NCBI GenBank assembly: GCA_019242065.1
Contig: JAFAWJ010000830.1
Location: 1-21,047, forward strand
Reading direction: 5' to 3'
DNA from: Chloroflexota bacterium
GTDB lineage: Bacteria; Chloroflexota; UBA6077; CF-72
DNA length: 21,047 bases
In this document: positions 1 to 7,279 of the stretch, in pieces
How the letters are laid out: each line of letters opens with the position of its first letter
Position numbering within the stretch: position 1 is the stretch's first letter
Notes under the pieces: generated by a model
What the model saw: only the letters and a program-made list of their open reading frames with translations
Database searches by the model: none
Told to the model about the DNA's origin: nothing
Made by a program: the position numbers and the translations under genes

Positions 1-105
1 CGGTCGTTTCCTGGGGACCCGCGCAAGATTGAGGAACAGCGCTCCGCGCCAGCCGAGCTGACGGAGCTGGGGCGCAAACTGCTCGGACTCGAGCGCTGGA
101 ACTGA
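1..105 (+). CDS. 3' end of an unidentified gene (partial)
   Basis: Frame 1 is open from the window edge to a TGA at 103-105, giving 34 residues that end in GRKLLGLERWN. The composition (charged, helix-like, with in-frame third-position GC) looks coding. It lies on the same strand as the ABC importer genes 117 bases downstream, so it may be an associated sugar-use gene, but the fragment is too short to assign to a family. Confidence 0.5.
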   Translation, partial: RSFPGDPRKIEEQRSAPAELTELGRKLLGLERWN

Positions 106-222
106 GTTTTCGAATGGCCGCTCCTCACCGAGTGGGCCGGGAAGCCAGGTCAGACAACCAACACAGTTAGACACCGTACTGGTCGACAGCCACAGGATTG
201 AAACACGCTTCACGGGACTGAG

Positions 223-1203
223 ATGATGCAGAAGTCAGGCAGTACGGCCGTGGTTGTCGGGCCGACCTCGCATTCGGCGGCACACACGCGGCTGCGCACC
301 AAGCCGAGCGCGTGGACCAAAATGCGCCGCGAACGCTGGATGTACGCGTTCGTCGTTCCGGGTTTCATCTTCTTCGTCGTCTTCCGCTACCTGCCACTGC
401 TCGGCAACGTCGTCGCCTTCGAAGACTATTCCCCGTACCTGGGTTTCTTCGACAGCCCGTGGGTCGGCTTCGACAACTTCGCCGGGTTGCTCACCGATCC
501 CAACGTCGCCGGCGCGCTCGTCAACACGCTGATCATCAACGGACTCCAGTTGCTGTTCTACTTTCCAGCGACGATCGGCCTGGCCCTGCTGCTCAACAGT
601 TTGATGAGCCAGGGCCTGAAGCGGCTGATCCAGTCCATCGTGTACCTGCCGTACTTCATCGGCTGGGTGGTGCTGGTCAGCGTCTGGTTGTCGGTCCTCG
701 GCGGTGACGGACTCCTGAACCACACGCTGAGCAACCACGGTCTGCCGACGTTCAACCTGATGCGCAATCCGGCAACGTTCAAGCCGTTGATGGTCGGCGA
801 GTACATCTGGAAAAACGTCGGTTGGGGGGCCATCATTTTCCTGGCAGCGCTGAGCAAGATCGAGACGCAGCTCTACGAAGCAGCGGTCGTCGACGGCGCC
901 GGGCCGTGGCAGCGCATGTGGCACGTCACGCTGCCGGGCATTCGCGGCATCGCGGTGCTGCTGCTGATCCTCAACCTGGGCAGCATCCTGACCACCGGCT
1001 TCGAGCAGATCCTGCTCCAGGAGCCAGCCGTCGGCGCGCAAGCCGGCCAGGTGCTCGACACCTACGTGTACTTCCAGGGAATTCTGGCCGGCAACTGGGG
1101 ACTGAGCGCGGCGGTAGGTCTGTCCAAAGGCGTCGTCGGCACGCTGCTGGTCCTCTCAGCCAACAAAGCGGCCCACCTACTGGGCGAGCAAGGAGTGTTC
1201 TGA
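223..1203 (+). CDS. ABC sugar transporter permease, LplB/YteP type
   Basis: Inner-membrane permease of 326 aa for a binding-protein-dependent ABC importer; this subfamily usually carries oligosaccharides. The first transmembrane helix (about residues 39-57, after MRRERWMYAFVVPGF) follows a 38-residue hydrophilic tail. The cytoplasmic EAA loop that docks on the ATPase is clear at residues 219-240 (EAAVVDGAGPWQRMWHVTLP). The start is uncertain: ATGATG at 223 has no good Shine-Dalgarno sequence, and an internal ATG at 322 (residue 34) would give the usual family N-terminus. The stop overlaps the next start as TGATG, so the two permeases are translationally coupled. No ATPase gene is present; importers of this group commonly share a distant MsmK/MsmX-like ATPase. 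The substrate is not readable from the sequence. Confidence 0.93.
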   Translation: MMQKSGSTAVVVGPTSHSAAHTRLRTKPSAWTKMRRERWMYAFVVPGFIFFVVFRYLPLLGNVVAFEDYSPYLGFFDSPWVGFDNFAGLLTDPNVAGALVNTLIINGLQLLFYFPATIGLALLLNSLMSQGLKRLIQSIVYLPYFIGWVVLVSVWLSVLGGDGLLNHTLSNHGLPTFNLMRNPATFKPLMVGEYIWKNVGWGAIIFLAALSKIETQLYEAAVVDGAGPWQRMWHVTLPGIRGIAVLLLILNLGSILTTGFEQILLQEPAVGAQAGQVLDTYVYFQGILAGNWGLSAAVGLSKGVVGTLLVLSANKAAHLLGEQGVF

Positions 1204-2099
1204 TGGCCGCTGACTCCACCGCCAGGCCGTTCTGGAGAGAACGTCCCAGCCTCGCCAATCGCACGCTCAAGGCGGCGGTCCTGGTCACACTCGTGGTGCT
1301 AATGCTGTTTCCGTTTGCGTATGTGCTGTCGGTGAGTCTATCGAGCGAACGAGACCTGCAGGGCGCCAACATCTCCCTGATCCCACTCCACCCGACGCTG
1401 CTGGCGTATCAGACGATCTTTCAAGGCGGCGTGGTCGCCAGCGCGCTGATGGTGAGCGTCGGCGTGACCGTCATCGGCACGCTGCTGTGCATGGTGATGA
1501 CCACGACCCTGGCGTACGGTCTGTCGCGCACCAGAGACGTACCGGGCACGAAGTTCGTACTGTTCCTGGTGCTGGGGACGCTGCTCTTCAACGCGGGGAT
1601 CATTCCGAATTATCTGCTGGTCCGCTACCTCGGGCTGCTGAACACGTATGGAGCGCTGATCATTCCGGGGCTGATCAGCGCCTTCAACCTCGTGGTGGTG
1701 CGCCAGTTCTTCATGAGCATTCCGGCCGACCTGACGGACGCGGCGATGGTGGATGGCGCCAATCCGTTTCAAATTTTCTGGAGCATCATGTTGCCGTTGT
1801 CGAAGGCCGTGCTCGCGGTGGTCGCGCTCTTTTACGGCGTGGCGTTGTGGTCGGACTACTTCAACCCGTTGATTTATCTGAACGATACGTCGATGTGGCC
1901 CATTCCGCTCGTGCTGCGACTGTACGTGCTGCAGGGACAGGCACTCTCCGGAGCACAGCAGGTGGGCCAGCCATTGCCACCCTCCACCACGGTGCAGATG
2001 GCCGTGGTGGTCATCGCCACGGTGCCAATTCTGGTGGTGTATCCATTTTTGCAGCGCTACTTCACCCAGGGAGTGTTATCGGGCGCGATCAAGGGCTGA
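1203..2099 (+). CDS. ABC sugar transporter permease, LplC/YtcP type
   Basis: Second permease of the importer, 298 aa, partner of the preceding gene in a heterodimeric membrane channel. The start at 1203 (ATG within TGATG) overlaps the upstream stop by one base; the frame is open much further upstream but that part only shadows the first permease. The N-terminal helix is at about residues 24-45, followed by the short periplasmic SLSSERDLQG segment typical of the YtcP group. The EAA loop reads TDAAMVDGANPFQIFWSIML. The C-terminus ends QRYFTQGVLSGAIKG, a common ending in this family. The binding-protein gene follows 28 bases later, which gives the usual permease-permease-binding-protein order. 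Confidence 0.94.
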   Translation: MAADSTARPFWRERPSLANRTLKAAVLVTLVVLMLFPFAYVLSVSLSSERDLQGANISLIPLHPTLLAYQTIFQGGVVASALMVSVGVTVIGTLLCMVMTTTLAYGLSRTRDVPGTKFVLFLVLGTLLFNAGIIPNYLLVRYLGLLNTYGALIIPGLISAFNLVVVRQFFMSIPADLTDAAMVDGANPFQIFWSIMLPLSKAVLAVVALFYGVALWSDYFNPLIYLNDTSMWPIPLVLRLYVLQGQALSGAQQVGQPLPPSTTVQMAVVVIATVPILVVYPFLQRYFTQGVLSGAIKG

Positions 2100-2127
2100 G
2101 TTGACGAGAGGAGGTCATCGGCTACGT

Positions 2128-3852
2128 ATGTCATTCGCAAGCAGCGCGAACGGACGGGGGACTACCGATCGAAGTCCGGTGCTCGGGCGGCGCGCCCTGC
2201 TCCAGGGTGCGTTGGGGATCGCCGGCATGGGCGTGCTGGCCGCCTGCAGTAAGCCTCAACCCAACAATGCATCCGCCGCGGCGTGTGTCTCCAGCCTGCA
2301 ATTTCCACCCAATACTCCACCCAATCGACCGGGTCAGATGGTTTCGAGCGTGCCAAATGTCCCGCTGGCCTGGACCCAGTATCCGCAGCCGTACGTCACC
2401 ATGCCCAATCCGCCCGGCAAGGGCGAGACGGTCACCACCTTTCAGATTCTATTCAGCTCACCGCCGCCGCCACTGGAGAACAATCCGTGGTGGCAAGAGC
2501 TCAACAAGCGCCTGGGCGTCACCATCCAGCCGACGCTCGCCGATTCGCCGGATTACGCGGACAAGTTGAACACCCTCGCGGCCGGGGGCACGTTCCCCGA
2601 TATCACCTATATCAACTTCAACCAGAACGGGTTGAACAACGGCGCCGCGTTCGAGAAGATCGTCTCGCAGGGCGCCTTCCGCGACCTGACGTCCTATCTG
2701 ACCGGTGACAGCCTCAAGCAGTTTCCAAACCTTCAATTGCTGCCAGCCGTCACGTGGACCGGCTCAGCGTTCATGGGCAAGCTGTACGGCGTGCCGTATC
2801 CGATCCAGCCGGTCAACGGCCAGTTGGGCATGTACCGCAAGGACTGGGCGCAGAAGCTCGGCGTCGACAATCCCAAAAACGCCGACGAGGTGATGCGCAT
2901 GTTCGTGGCCTTCTCACAGGAGGACCCGAACGGCACCGGCGCCCGGGACACCTACGGCGTCGACACGCTCCGTCAGGCGATCTGGAACGCGATGTACCGC
3001 GTTCCCTACAACTGGCGCCTGAACAGCGACGGTACCCTCACCAAGGACCTCGAAACGGATGAATGGAAGTCGGCGCTGAACTTCGCCAACAGCATGTGGA
3101 ACAAAGGCGCCTTCCATCCAGATGCGCTGACGCTAACGCTCAATCAGAACATGACGCTGTTCGAATCCGGCAAGACCGGCTTCTTCACACAAGGCGGCTG
3201 GGGGTTCTTCGGCAACCAGCCTGGCACCATGGCGACGCTGACCACCCAGAACGATCCCTCGGCGAATCCGTCGCCCTGGATCCCGCCGGGCTTCGACGGC
3301 GGCAAGCCGGCCATTCCGCTGGGGACCGCCGACTACGGGTTCGGCGCGATTCCGAGCACGATCAAGGACGACAGCAAGATCGTCGAGCTGTTGCACATCA
3401 TGGAGTACATCGCCGCGCCGTTCGGCAGCGACGAGTTCAACTTCATCTACTACGGCATCGAGAACGACATGTTCACCTGGGACAACGGGGCGCCGGTGCA
3501 TGTCACCAACGGCAATCAGAACTGGTCCAACGGGCTCAACTATCTGTGCGGGACGACCGAGATCAACTACTTTTACGCCAACCAGCCTGGCGAGGCGCAG
3601 CTCATGCAGCAGCTGCAGGAGCAGCAGATCCAGGCGTCGGTGGCCGATCCGACGCAGGGGCTGTACTCGCCGACGTGGGTGGCGCAGGGTGCGAATTTGA
3701 TCAAGATGCAGCAAGATGCGTACAACGCCATGGTGGTTGGCAATCAGCCACTGTCAGACCTGAGTCAGTTGATCAGCGACTGGAAGAAGCAGGGTGGGGA
3801 CCAGGCGCGGACGGAATTCCAGCAGGCGCTGGAGAAGTGCAAGACGACGTGA
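2128..3852 (+). CDS. ABC transporter extracellular solute-binding lipoprotein (family 1)
   Basis: Substrate-capturing lipoprotein of 574 aa that serves the two upstream permeases. I chose ATG 2128, which has AGAGGAGG at 2107-2114; the frame also has a TTG at 2101 upstream of that site. The N-terminus is a twin-arginine type lipoprotein signal: GRR at residues 20-22, a hydrophobic stretch, then VLAAC with the lipid-anchored Cys at 40, suggesting export in folded form by Tat. The mature part begins with a Pro/Asn-rich linker and then shows the SBP_bac_1 pattern (NPWWQELNKRLGVTIQP; KLNTLAAGGTFPDITYIN). The length fits the larger LipO/YtcQ-like group that pairs with LplB/LplC permeases, which points to oligosaccharide or polysaccharide fragments. 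The stop codon lies inside an imperfect hairpin (3849-3892). Confidence 0.92.
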   Translation: MSFASSANGRGTTDRSPVLGRRALLQGALGIAGMGVLAACSKPQPNNASAAACVSSLQFPPNTPPNRPGQMVSSVPNVPLAWTQYPQPYVTMPNPPGKGETVTTFQILFSSPPPPLENNPWWQELNKRLGVTIQPTLADSPDYADKLNTLAAGGTFPDITYINFNQNGLNNGAAFEKIVSQGAFRDLTSYLTGDSLKQFPNLQLLPAVTWTGSAFMGKLYGVPYPIQPVNGQLGMYRKDWAQKLGVDNPKNADEVMRMFVAFSQEDPNGTGARDTYGVDTLRQAIWNAMYRVPYNWRLNSDGTLTKDLETDEWKSALNFANSMWNKGAFHPDALTLTLNQNMTLFESGKTGFFTQGGWGFFGNQPGTMATLTTQNDPSANPSPWIPPGFDGGKPAIPLGTADYGFGAIPSTIKDDSKIVELLHIMEYIAAPFGSDEFNFIYYGIENDMFTWDNGAPVHVTNGNQNWSNGLNYLCGTTEINYFYANQPGEAQLMQQLQEQQIQASVADPTQGLYSPTWVAQGANLIKMQQDAYNAMVVGNQPLSDLSQLISDWKKQGGDQARTEFQQALEKCKTT

Positions 3853-3859
3853 ATACACC

Positions 3860-3883
3860 GTAACGTACCGTCACACTCGTTAC
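3860..3883 (+). repeat. 24-nt inverted repeat, left copy
   Basis: Reads GTAACG-(12 nt)-CGTTAC, so the unit is itself a small palindrome with 6-nt arms. Its asymmetric centre (ACCGTCACACT) recurs in reverse complement at 4035-4059, making a near-perfect inverted pair. A further GTGAAT (3849-3854) / ATTCAC (3887-3892) pair flanks this copy and extends the hairpin over the stop of the binding-protein gene. No T-run follows, so a classical intrinsic terminator is not supported. Confidence 0.8.
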
Positions 3884-4034
3884 ACAATTCACCTCCGCCA
3901 TCTCGTGGGCTGTCACCGTCCGAACGAGCTCCCAGTCGGCTGCCGCCCACCGTAACAATCGGGGTTCATGAACGAGCGTGACCACCTATGGCAAGTGGGC
4001 GGCTGCGTCCTCGATTGGCCGTGGCAGGGGACAC

Positions 4035-4059
4035 GTAACGAGTGTGACGGTCGCGTTAC
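4035..4059 (-). repeat. 25-nt inverted repeat, right copy
   Basis: The reverse complement matches the copy at 3860-3883 over essentially its full length, with one extra base and a 2-base change near one end of the centre. It also carries the 6-nt GTAACG/CGTTAC arms. The outer ends of the two copies are exactly 200 bp apart. Between them lie a shorter inverted pair (GCCGCCCAC 3942-3950 with GTGGGCGGC 3996-4004) and the palindrome GTTCATGAAC at 3964-3973. No clear target-site duplication is visible outside the pair. Confidence 0.8.
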
Positions 4060-4424
4060 CGCGGTGCGCAAGCGTGCTCTAAACCGTTTTGCGCATCGCA
4101 TTTCATGTGGATCAAAAGCGTTATCGCTGGCATTCCGCCGACCAATGCGCTATTGTTCCCCCGCTACCGCGGTGGTTGCCTGGAGTATCCACCGCCATCT
4201 TCAAAGCTGCAAAGGCTGCTCCAACTCAATACCACGGGCCGTTCTTCAGCGTCCGAGCCAGGCTCTGCACGAGTCGCCGACGCGCCAGCGGCCCACATTC
4301 ACTGGAGCCATCCGCACCGTAAACTTTCGCCGCGGTCGGCTCCGTGCCGCCGACCATGTGATCCCGCGTATCGCAAATACCCCTCCGGTCGGCGAGCTTG
4401 CCCCGGAGGTATCGGATTTTGCCG
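4060..4424 (+). other. Long gene-free leader before the transglycosylase gene
   Basis: About 365 bases with no convincing gene: the open frames here give low-complexity Arg/Ser/Pro-rich translations in several frames at once. Two local stem-loops are visible: GGTCGGC (4334-4340) with GCCGACC (4349-4355), and the larger one at 4382-4409 listed separately. I looked for the conserved elements of c-di-AMP (ydaO), cobalamin and c-di-GMP riboswitches, because cell-wall hydrolase genes often carry ydaO leaders, and did not find them. The stretch may be a promoter plus structured 5' leader. Confidence 0.4.
4382..4409 (+). promoter_or_regulatory. Hairpin burying the ribosome binding site of the transglycosylase gene
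   Basis: CCTCCGG (4382-4388) pairs with CCGGAGG (4403-4409); inside, GGC (4391-4393) can pair with GCC (4400-4402), leaving a 6-nt GAGCTT loop. The right arm contains GGAGG (4405-4409), the only good Shine-Dalgarno for the gene starting at 4425 (or TTG 4419). The left arm CCTCC is an anti-Shine-Dalgarno mimic. Folding would block ribosome access, so expression may depend on opening this stem. The pairing is read directly; the regulatory role is inferred. Confidence 0.5.
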
Positions 4425-5039
4425 ATGCTGCGTTGTCTGGTTTCTGTCGCAACCGTGTGTACCCTGGTGCTGCCCGGGCCCGCGTTCGCCTTCGACGAGC
4501 AGGCGGGCTCGCCGCCCGACTGGGACTCGTACTGGGTACAGACGCTTGATCGGGTCGACCTCTTCGTCCACGCCGACGGCGATGCCAGCTTTGGCCAGGC
4601 GCCGTCAGGCCTGTTCTTCCGCGTCGATGCGCCCGAGCTCAACGGGCGCCTGTGGGTCTACAACCCGCTCGACAGCGGCTGGGCCTGGCTGCCGACCAGC
4701 GGGACTGAACGTGTGGCGGAGCCGACACCGGATGACGTTGCCGCCAGCGTTCCGAGCTTGTCGCCGCGCGATTATCTGTACCACGAGGCGCCAGATCTGG
4801 CGCCGCGGCTGGACTGCATTATCGCTGGCGAAAGCGGCTGGGATCCGCGGCAGCAGAATCCACGGTCGCACGCGGCGGGGCTGGCGCAGTTTCTGCCCAC
4901 CACGTGGGCGAGTACGCCTGAAGGCCAGGCCGGGCTGTCGCCATACGAGCCGACTGCCAATATCGACGCGGCGATCTGGCTGGCGCGCACCAGGGGCTGG
5001 ACGCAGTGGCAGATCTTCACACAAGGCCGCTGCCGCTGA
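4425..5039 (+). CDS. Secreted lytic-transglycosylase-like (SLT/lysozyme fold) protein
   Basis: A 204-aa exported protein likely to cleave peptidoglycan outside the membrane. Signal peptide at residues 1-22 (hydrophobic core VSVATVCTLVLPG, AFA cleavage site). Residues about 33-95 form a small beta-rich, aromatic domain (YWVQTLDRVDLFVHADG; PLDSGWAWLP) that resembles SH3-like wall-binding modules. Residues 127-204 carry the SLT pattern: AGESGWDP with the presumed catalytic Glu136, NPRSHAAGLAQFLPTTW, then the helix NIDAAIWLARTRGWTQW. Cys131 and Cys203 could form a disulfide bridge. The start could be ATG 4425 or TTG 4419; the latter is better spaced from GGAGG at 4405-4409. It faces the minus-strand operon, with only 9 bases between the two stops. 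Confidence 0.85.
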   Translation: MLRCLVSVATVCTLVLPGPAFAFDEQAGSPPDWDSYWVQTLDRVDLFVHADGDASFGQAPSGLFFRVDAPELNGRLWVYNPLDSGWAWLPTSGTERVAEPTPDDVAASVPSLSPRDYLYHEAPDLAPRLDCIIAGESGWDPRQQNPRSHAAGLAQFLPTTWASTPEGQAGLSPYEPTANIDAAIWLARTRGWTQWQIFTQGRCR

Positions 5040-5048
5040 GCTGGCGTC

Positions 5049-5465
5049 TTAACCGGAGCGCTGGGGGCCGGCGCGCTCGATCTGGATGCGCAGCAGCACG
5101 CGCTTCTCGCGCTGCATGGCGGCGCGGTAGTCGTCCCAGTCCGGATGTTCGCCCGCCACCAGCCGGTAGTAACGCTCCAGCCCCTCCATCGCCTCGGGCA
5201 GCGATTCGACGCTGGCCCTGCCCTCAGCCTGCACCCACGCCCCGAAAAAGGAGTCCTGAAAGACACACACCGACGCGCGCCCATTGCGCCGCACATTCAG
5301 CGTTTTCATCGCGGTTTCGCGAGTGGAGATAATCAGCGACCCGTCCTCGTCGACGCCCACGGTCACCGGCGAAAGCTGTGGCTCGCCGTCCTTGCGCAAG
5401 GTCGCCAGTACGCCGCGGTGATTGGCGTTGACGAAGGTTCGCACCTCGTCTGCTGTCATGGTCAT
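5049..5465 (-). CDS. PPOX-class (pyridoxamine-phosphate-oxidase-like) flavin or F420-binding protein
   Basis: A 138-aa split-beta-barrel protein of the PNPOx-like superfamily, which binds FMN or deazaflavin F420 and reduces small molecules; the exact substrate is unknown. Diagnostic stretches are the N-terminal NANHRGVLATLRKDGEPQLSPV, then GSLIISTRETAMKTLNVRRNGRASVCVF (phosphate-binding Lys and Arg region), GAWVQAEGRASVE, and the C-terminal RVLLRIQIERA. This pattern is that of the TIGR03618 F420-dependent group, but cofactor choice cannot be proved here. The start at 5465 forms an ATGA overlap with the stop of endonuclease III; an ATG two codons later (5459) is better spaced from GGAG. It is the last gene of the minus-strand operon. 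Confidence 0.85.
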   Translation of the reverse strand: MTMTADEVRTFVNANHRGVLATLRKDGEPQLSPVTVGVDEDGSLIISTRETAMKTLNVRRNGRASVCVFQDSFFGAWVQAEGRASVESLPEAMEGLERYYRLVAGEHPDWDDYRAAMQREKRVLLRIQIERAGPQRSG

Positions 5466-6151
5466 AAGGCTCCGGACTGTACAACGTGCGTGCATCGCGC
5501 GCGCAGCGGACACACGCCACACCGCGGCAGCGGAGCCTTACAGATCTGGCGTCCAAGGCGAATCATGTTCACGTGGAAGGTGTGGTAGTCGGCCGGTTTG
5601 AGCGCCGCCTCCAGTCGGTCCTCCGTTGCGTCGGCGGTGGTGCGCGCGGGCACGAGTCCCAGGCGCAGCGCCACGCGGTGCACGTGCGTATCCACCGGAA
5701 TCGCCGGCACATGGGCGCCGAAGACCAGCACGCACGCCGCAGTCTTGCGTCCGACTCCGGGCAGCCGCGTCAGCGTCGAGACCGCTTCCGCGCGCGTCAT
5801 CTGGCGCGGGTCCGCCAGGTGGACGCGGCCATCGTCCTCGGTCAGCTCTCGCAGGACGGCCTGAATCCGCTGAGCTTTGACCACCGCCAGTCCGCCCACG
5901 CGGATCGTCGCGATGAGCTCGTCGACCGGGGCGTCGCGCACCGCCTCCCAGGTGGCGTAGGTCGCCGTCAGTGCCTGGAAGGCGCGTCCGGAGTTGACGT
6001 CGGACGTGTGTTGCGACAGGATCGTGCCGACCAGCTCCTCGAGTGGCGCGTAGCGCGTCTCCCACTCCGGCTCGCCATAGTGCTGGATCAGACGCCAGTG
6101 CACCCAGCGGATGAGCGCGGTGGTGTTCTTAGTGGAAGAAACGACCGGCAT
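5462..6151 (-). CDS. nth: Endonuclease III (DNA glycosylase/AP lyase)
   Basis: Base-excision repair enzyme of 229 aa that removes oxidised pyrimidines and cuts abasic sites. The helix-hairpin-helix is at residues 130-140 (LPGVGRKTAAC) with catalytic Lys136; the catalytic Asp154 is in PVDTHVHRV. The [4Fe-4S] loop is complete: Cys204-X6-Cys211-X2-Cys214-X5-Cys220. TILSQHTSD at residues 43-51 is the usual substrate-side helix. The ATG at 6151 overlaps the end of the SDR gene by 23 bases; a GTG at residue 17 is the next option but would cut into the fold. The stop overlaps the next gene as ATGA. A housekeeping repair gene placed downstream of signalling genes suggests simple co-transcription. Confidence 0.93.
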   Translation of the reverse strand: MPVVSSTKNTTALIRWVHWRLIQHYGEPEWETRYAPLEELVGTILSQHTSDVNSGRAFQALTATYATWEAVRDAPVDELIATIRVGGLAVVKAQRIQAVLRELTEDDGRVHLADPRQMTRAEAVSTLTRLPGVGRKTAACVLVFGAHVPAIPVDTHVHRVALRLGLVPARTTADATEDRLEAALKPADYHTFHVNMIRLGRQICKAPLPRCGVCPLRARCTHVVQSGAL

Positions 6152-6881
6152 CGATGATGACGTTCTGGCCGGTGGTGCTGTCGCTTCGCGCGAGCGTGAC
6201 GACCTGATTCGCGACGTCGTCCTTGTCGACGGTGCGATTCAGCACCGACTCCGCCCGGCCGCGTTCGCGCTGCTCGGGCAGCATGCGCTCGGTCATGACC
6301 GTGCCCTCCATCAGGCCGGGCGCGACGCAATTCACAAGGACCTCTGGGGCCAGGGCCAGCGCCAGACACCTGGTGAGGTGCGCTAAAGCCGCCTTGGACA
6401 CGGCGTAGGCGATGCTGCTGCCGCCAGGCTTGTAGCCGGATACCGAGCCGATATTGACGATCCGGCCACGACCCTGGCGGCGCATGATCGGCGCTACGGC
6501 GCGCGCCAGGAGGAACGGGCTCGTGGAATTGAAGTCCATGATCTGTTGCCAGAGCTCGGGTGTGAGCGCGTCGAGGTTCTGGAAGGGGATACCCTGGTTG
6601 AAGGCGGCGTTGTTGACCAGGACGTCGAGCTGGCCCCAGTGCTGGGCCACGCTGTCTACGGTCTGGGTGATCTGCGCGGGACTGGTGATATCCGACTGGA
6701 TGGCGAGGGTGTCAGAGGCGCCAGCGCGCTGCAGCTCCGCTGTGAGCGCCTGCGCGACGTCGGTGCGCGCGTGATACACCACCGCGACGCGCGCGCCCTG
6801 GCAGGCAAAGGCGTGGCAGATGCGGCTGCCGAGGCCGCCCGTGCCACCGGTAATCACGACGACCGCATCCGCGAGCTGCAT
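6129..6881 (-). CDS. Short-chain dehydrogenase/reductase (FabG-like SDR)
   Basis: A 250-aa NAD(P)-dependent oxidoreductase with a full classical SDR set: TGGTGGLG nucleotide-binding loop (residues 11-18), Asp64 in QSDIT, NNAA (90-93), active-site Asn118, Ser146/148 in NIGSVSGY, and Tyr159-x3-Lys163 (YAVSK). C-terminal VNCVAPGLMEGT and the ending GQNVIIDAGRFFH are typical of 3-oxoacyl-reductase-like members. The residue after beta-2 is Tyr36-His37 rather than an acidic residue, which leans towards NADP but is weak evidence. The natural substrate is unknown. It lies 23 bases after the response regulator and overlaps endonuclease III. Confidence 0.92.
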   Translation of the reverse strand: MQLADAVVVITGGTGGLGSRICHAFACQGARVAVVYHARTDVAQALTAELQRAGASDTLAIQSDITSPAQITQTVDSVAQHWGQLDVLVNNAAFNQGIPFQNLDALTPELWQQIMDFNSTSPFLLARAVAPIMRRQGRGRIVNIGSVSGYKPGGSSIAYAVSKAALAHLTRCLALALAPEVLVNCVAPGLMEGTVMTERMLPEQRERGRAESVLNRTVDKDDVANQVVTLARSDSTTGQNVIIDAGRFFH

Positions 6882-6904
6882 CAGGACACGCCGATAGTAT
6901 CAAT

Positions 6905-7273
6905 TCAGCTTGCGGCGAGGAGGGCGTCGAGTTTTTCGACCAGCTCCTGTGAGCGGAAGGGCTTGGTCAAAAATTCGCTGGCGCCTTCGGCCCTGGCGGT
7001 GCGCGCGTCGCGCTCCAGGCCACTGGCGGTCAGCATGATCACCGGCAGGTCCGCATAGCGCGCGTCGGCGCGGAGCTTCTGCAACGCGGTGATGCCGTCC
7101 ATCACCGGCATCGCCAGGTCCAGGATGAGCAGGTCCGCCGGCGCGGCGTCGAGCTGGTCCAGCGCTTCCTGGCCATTCATTGCGCGCAGGACGGTATGCC
7201 CCAGGCGCCCCAGCATGTATTCGAGCATGCGATGACTGACCGGGTCATCGTCCGCCACCAGGATGACCGCCAC
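6905..7273 (-). CDS. Single-domain response regulator (CheY-like receiver)
   Basis: A 122-aa stand-alone receiver with no output domain. It has the acidic pocket Asp8-Asp9, the phospho-acceptor Asp52 (LILDLAMPVMDG), Thr82 (MLTASG) and Lys104 (FLTKPF). It starts with GTG at 7273, six bases after the stop of the SpoIIE phosphatase, so the two are surely co-expressed. It may take phosphate from the hybrid kinase encoded divergently at 12797-15556 and pass the signal to the phosphatase by protein contact; that link is inferred from position only. Confidence 0.93.
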   Translation of the reverse strand: MAVILVADDDPVSHRMLEYMLGRLGHTVLRAMNGQEALDQLDAAPADLLILDLAMPVMDGITALQKLRADARYADLPVIMLTASGLERDARTARAEGASEFLTKPFRSQELVEKLDALLAAS

Positions 7274-7279
7274 GCGGCC

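Noticed and set aside
3968..4549. Plus-strand open frame of 193 codons beginning in the inverted-repeat region
   Set aside because: The translation is rich in Arg, Ala and Pro with no recognisable motif, runs through the repeat and into the transglycosylase gene in another frame, and has no ribosome site.
4105..5052. Plus-strand open frame of 315 codons overlapping the transglycosylase gene
   Set aside because: A frame shadow: the real gene in the neighbouring frame has a signal peptide and SLT motifs, while this one is Arg/Ser/Pro-rich without any fold signature.
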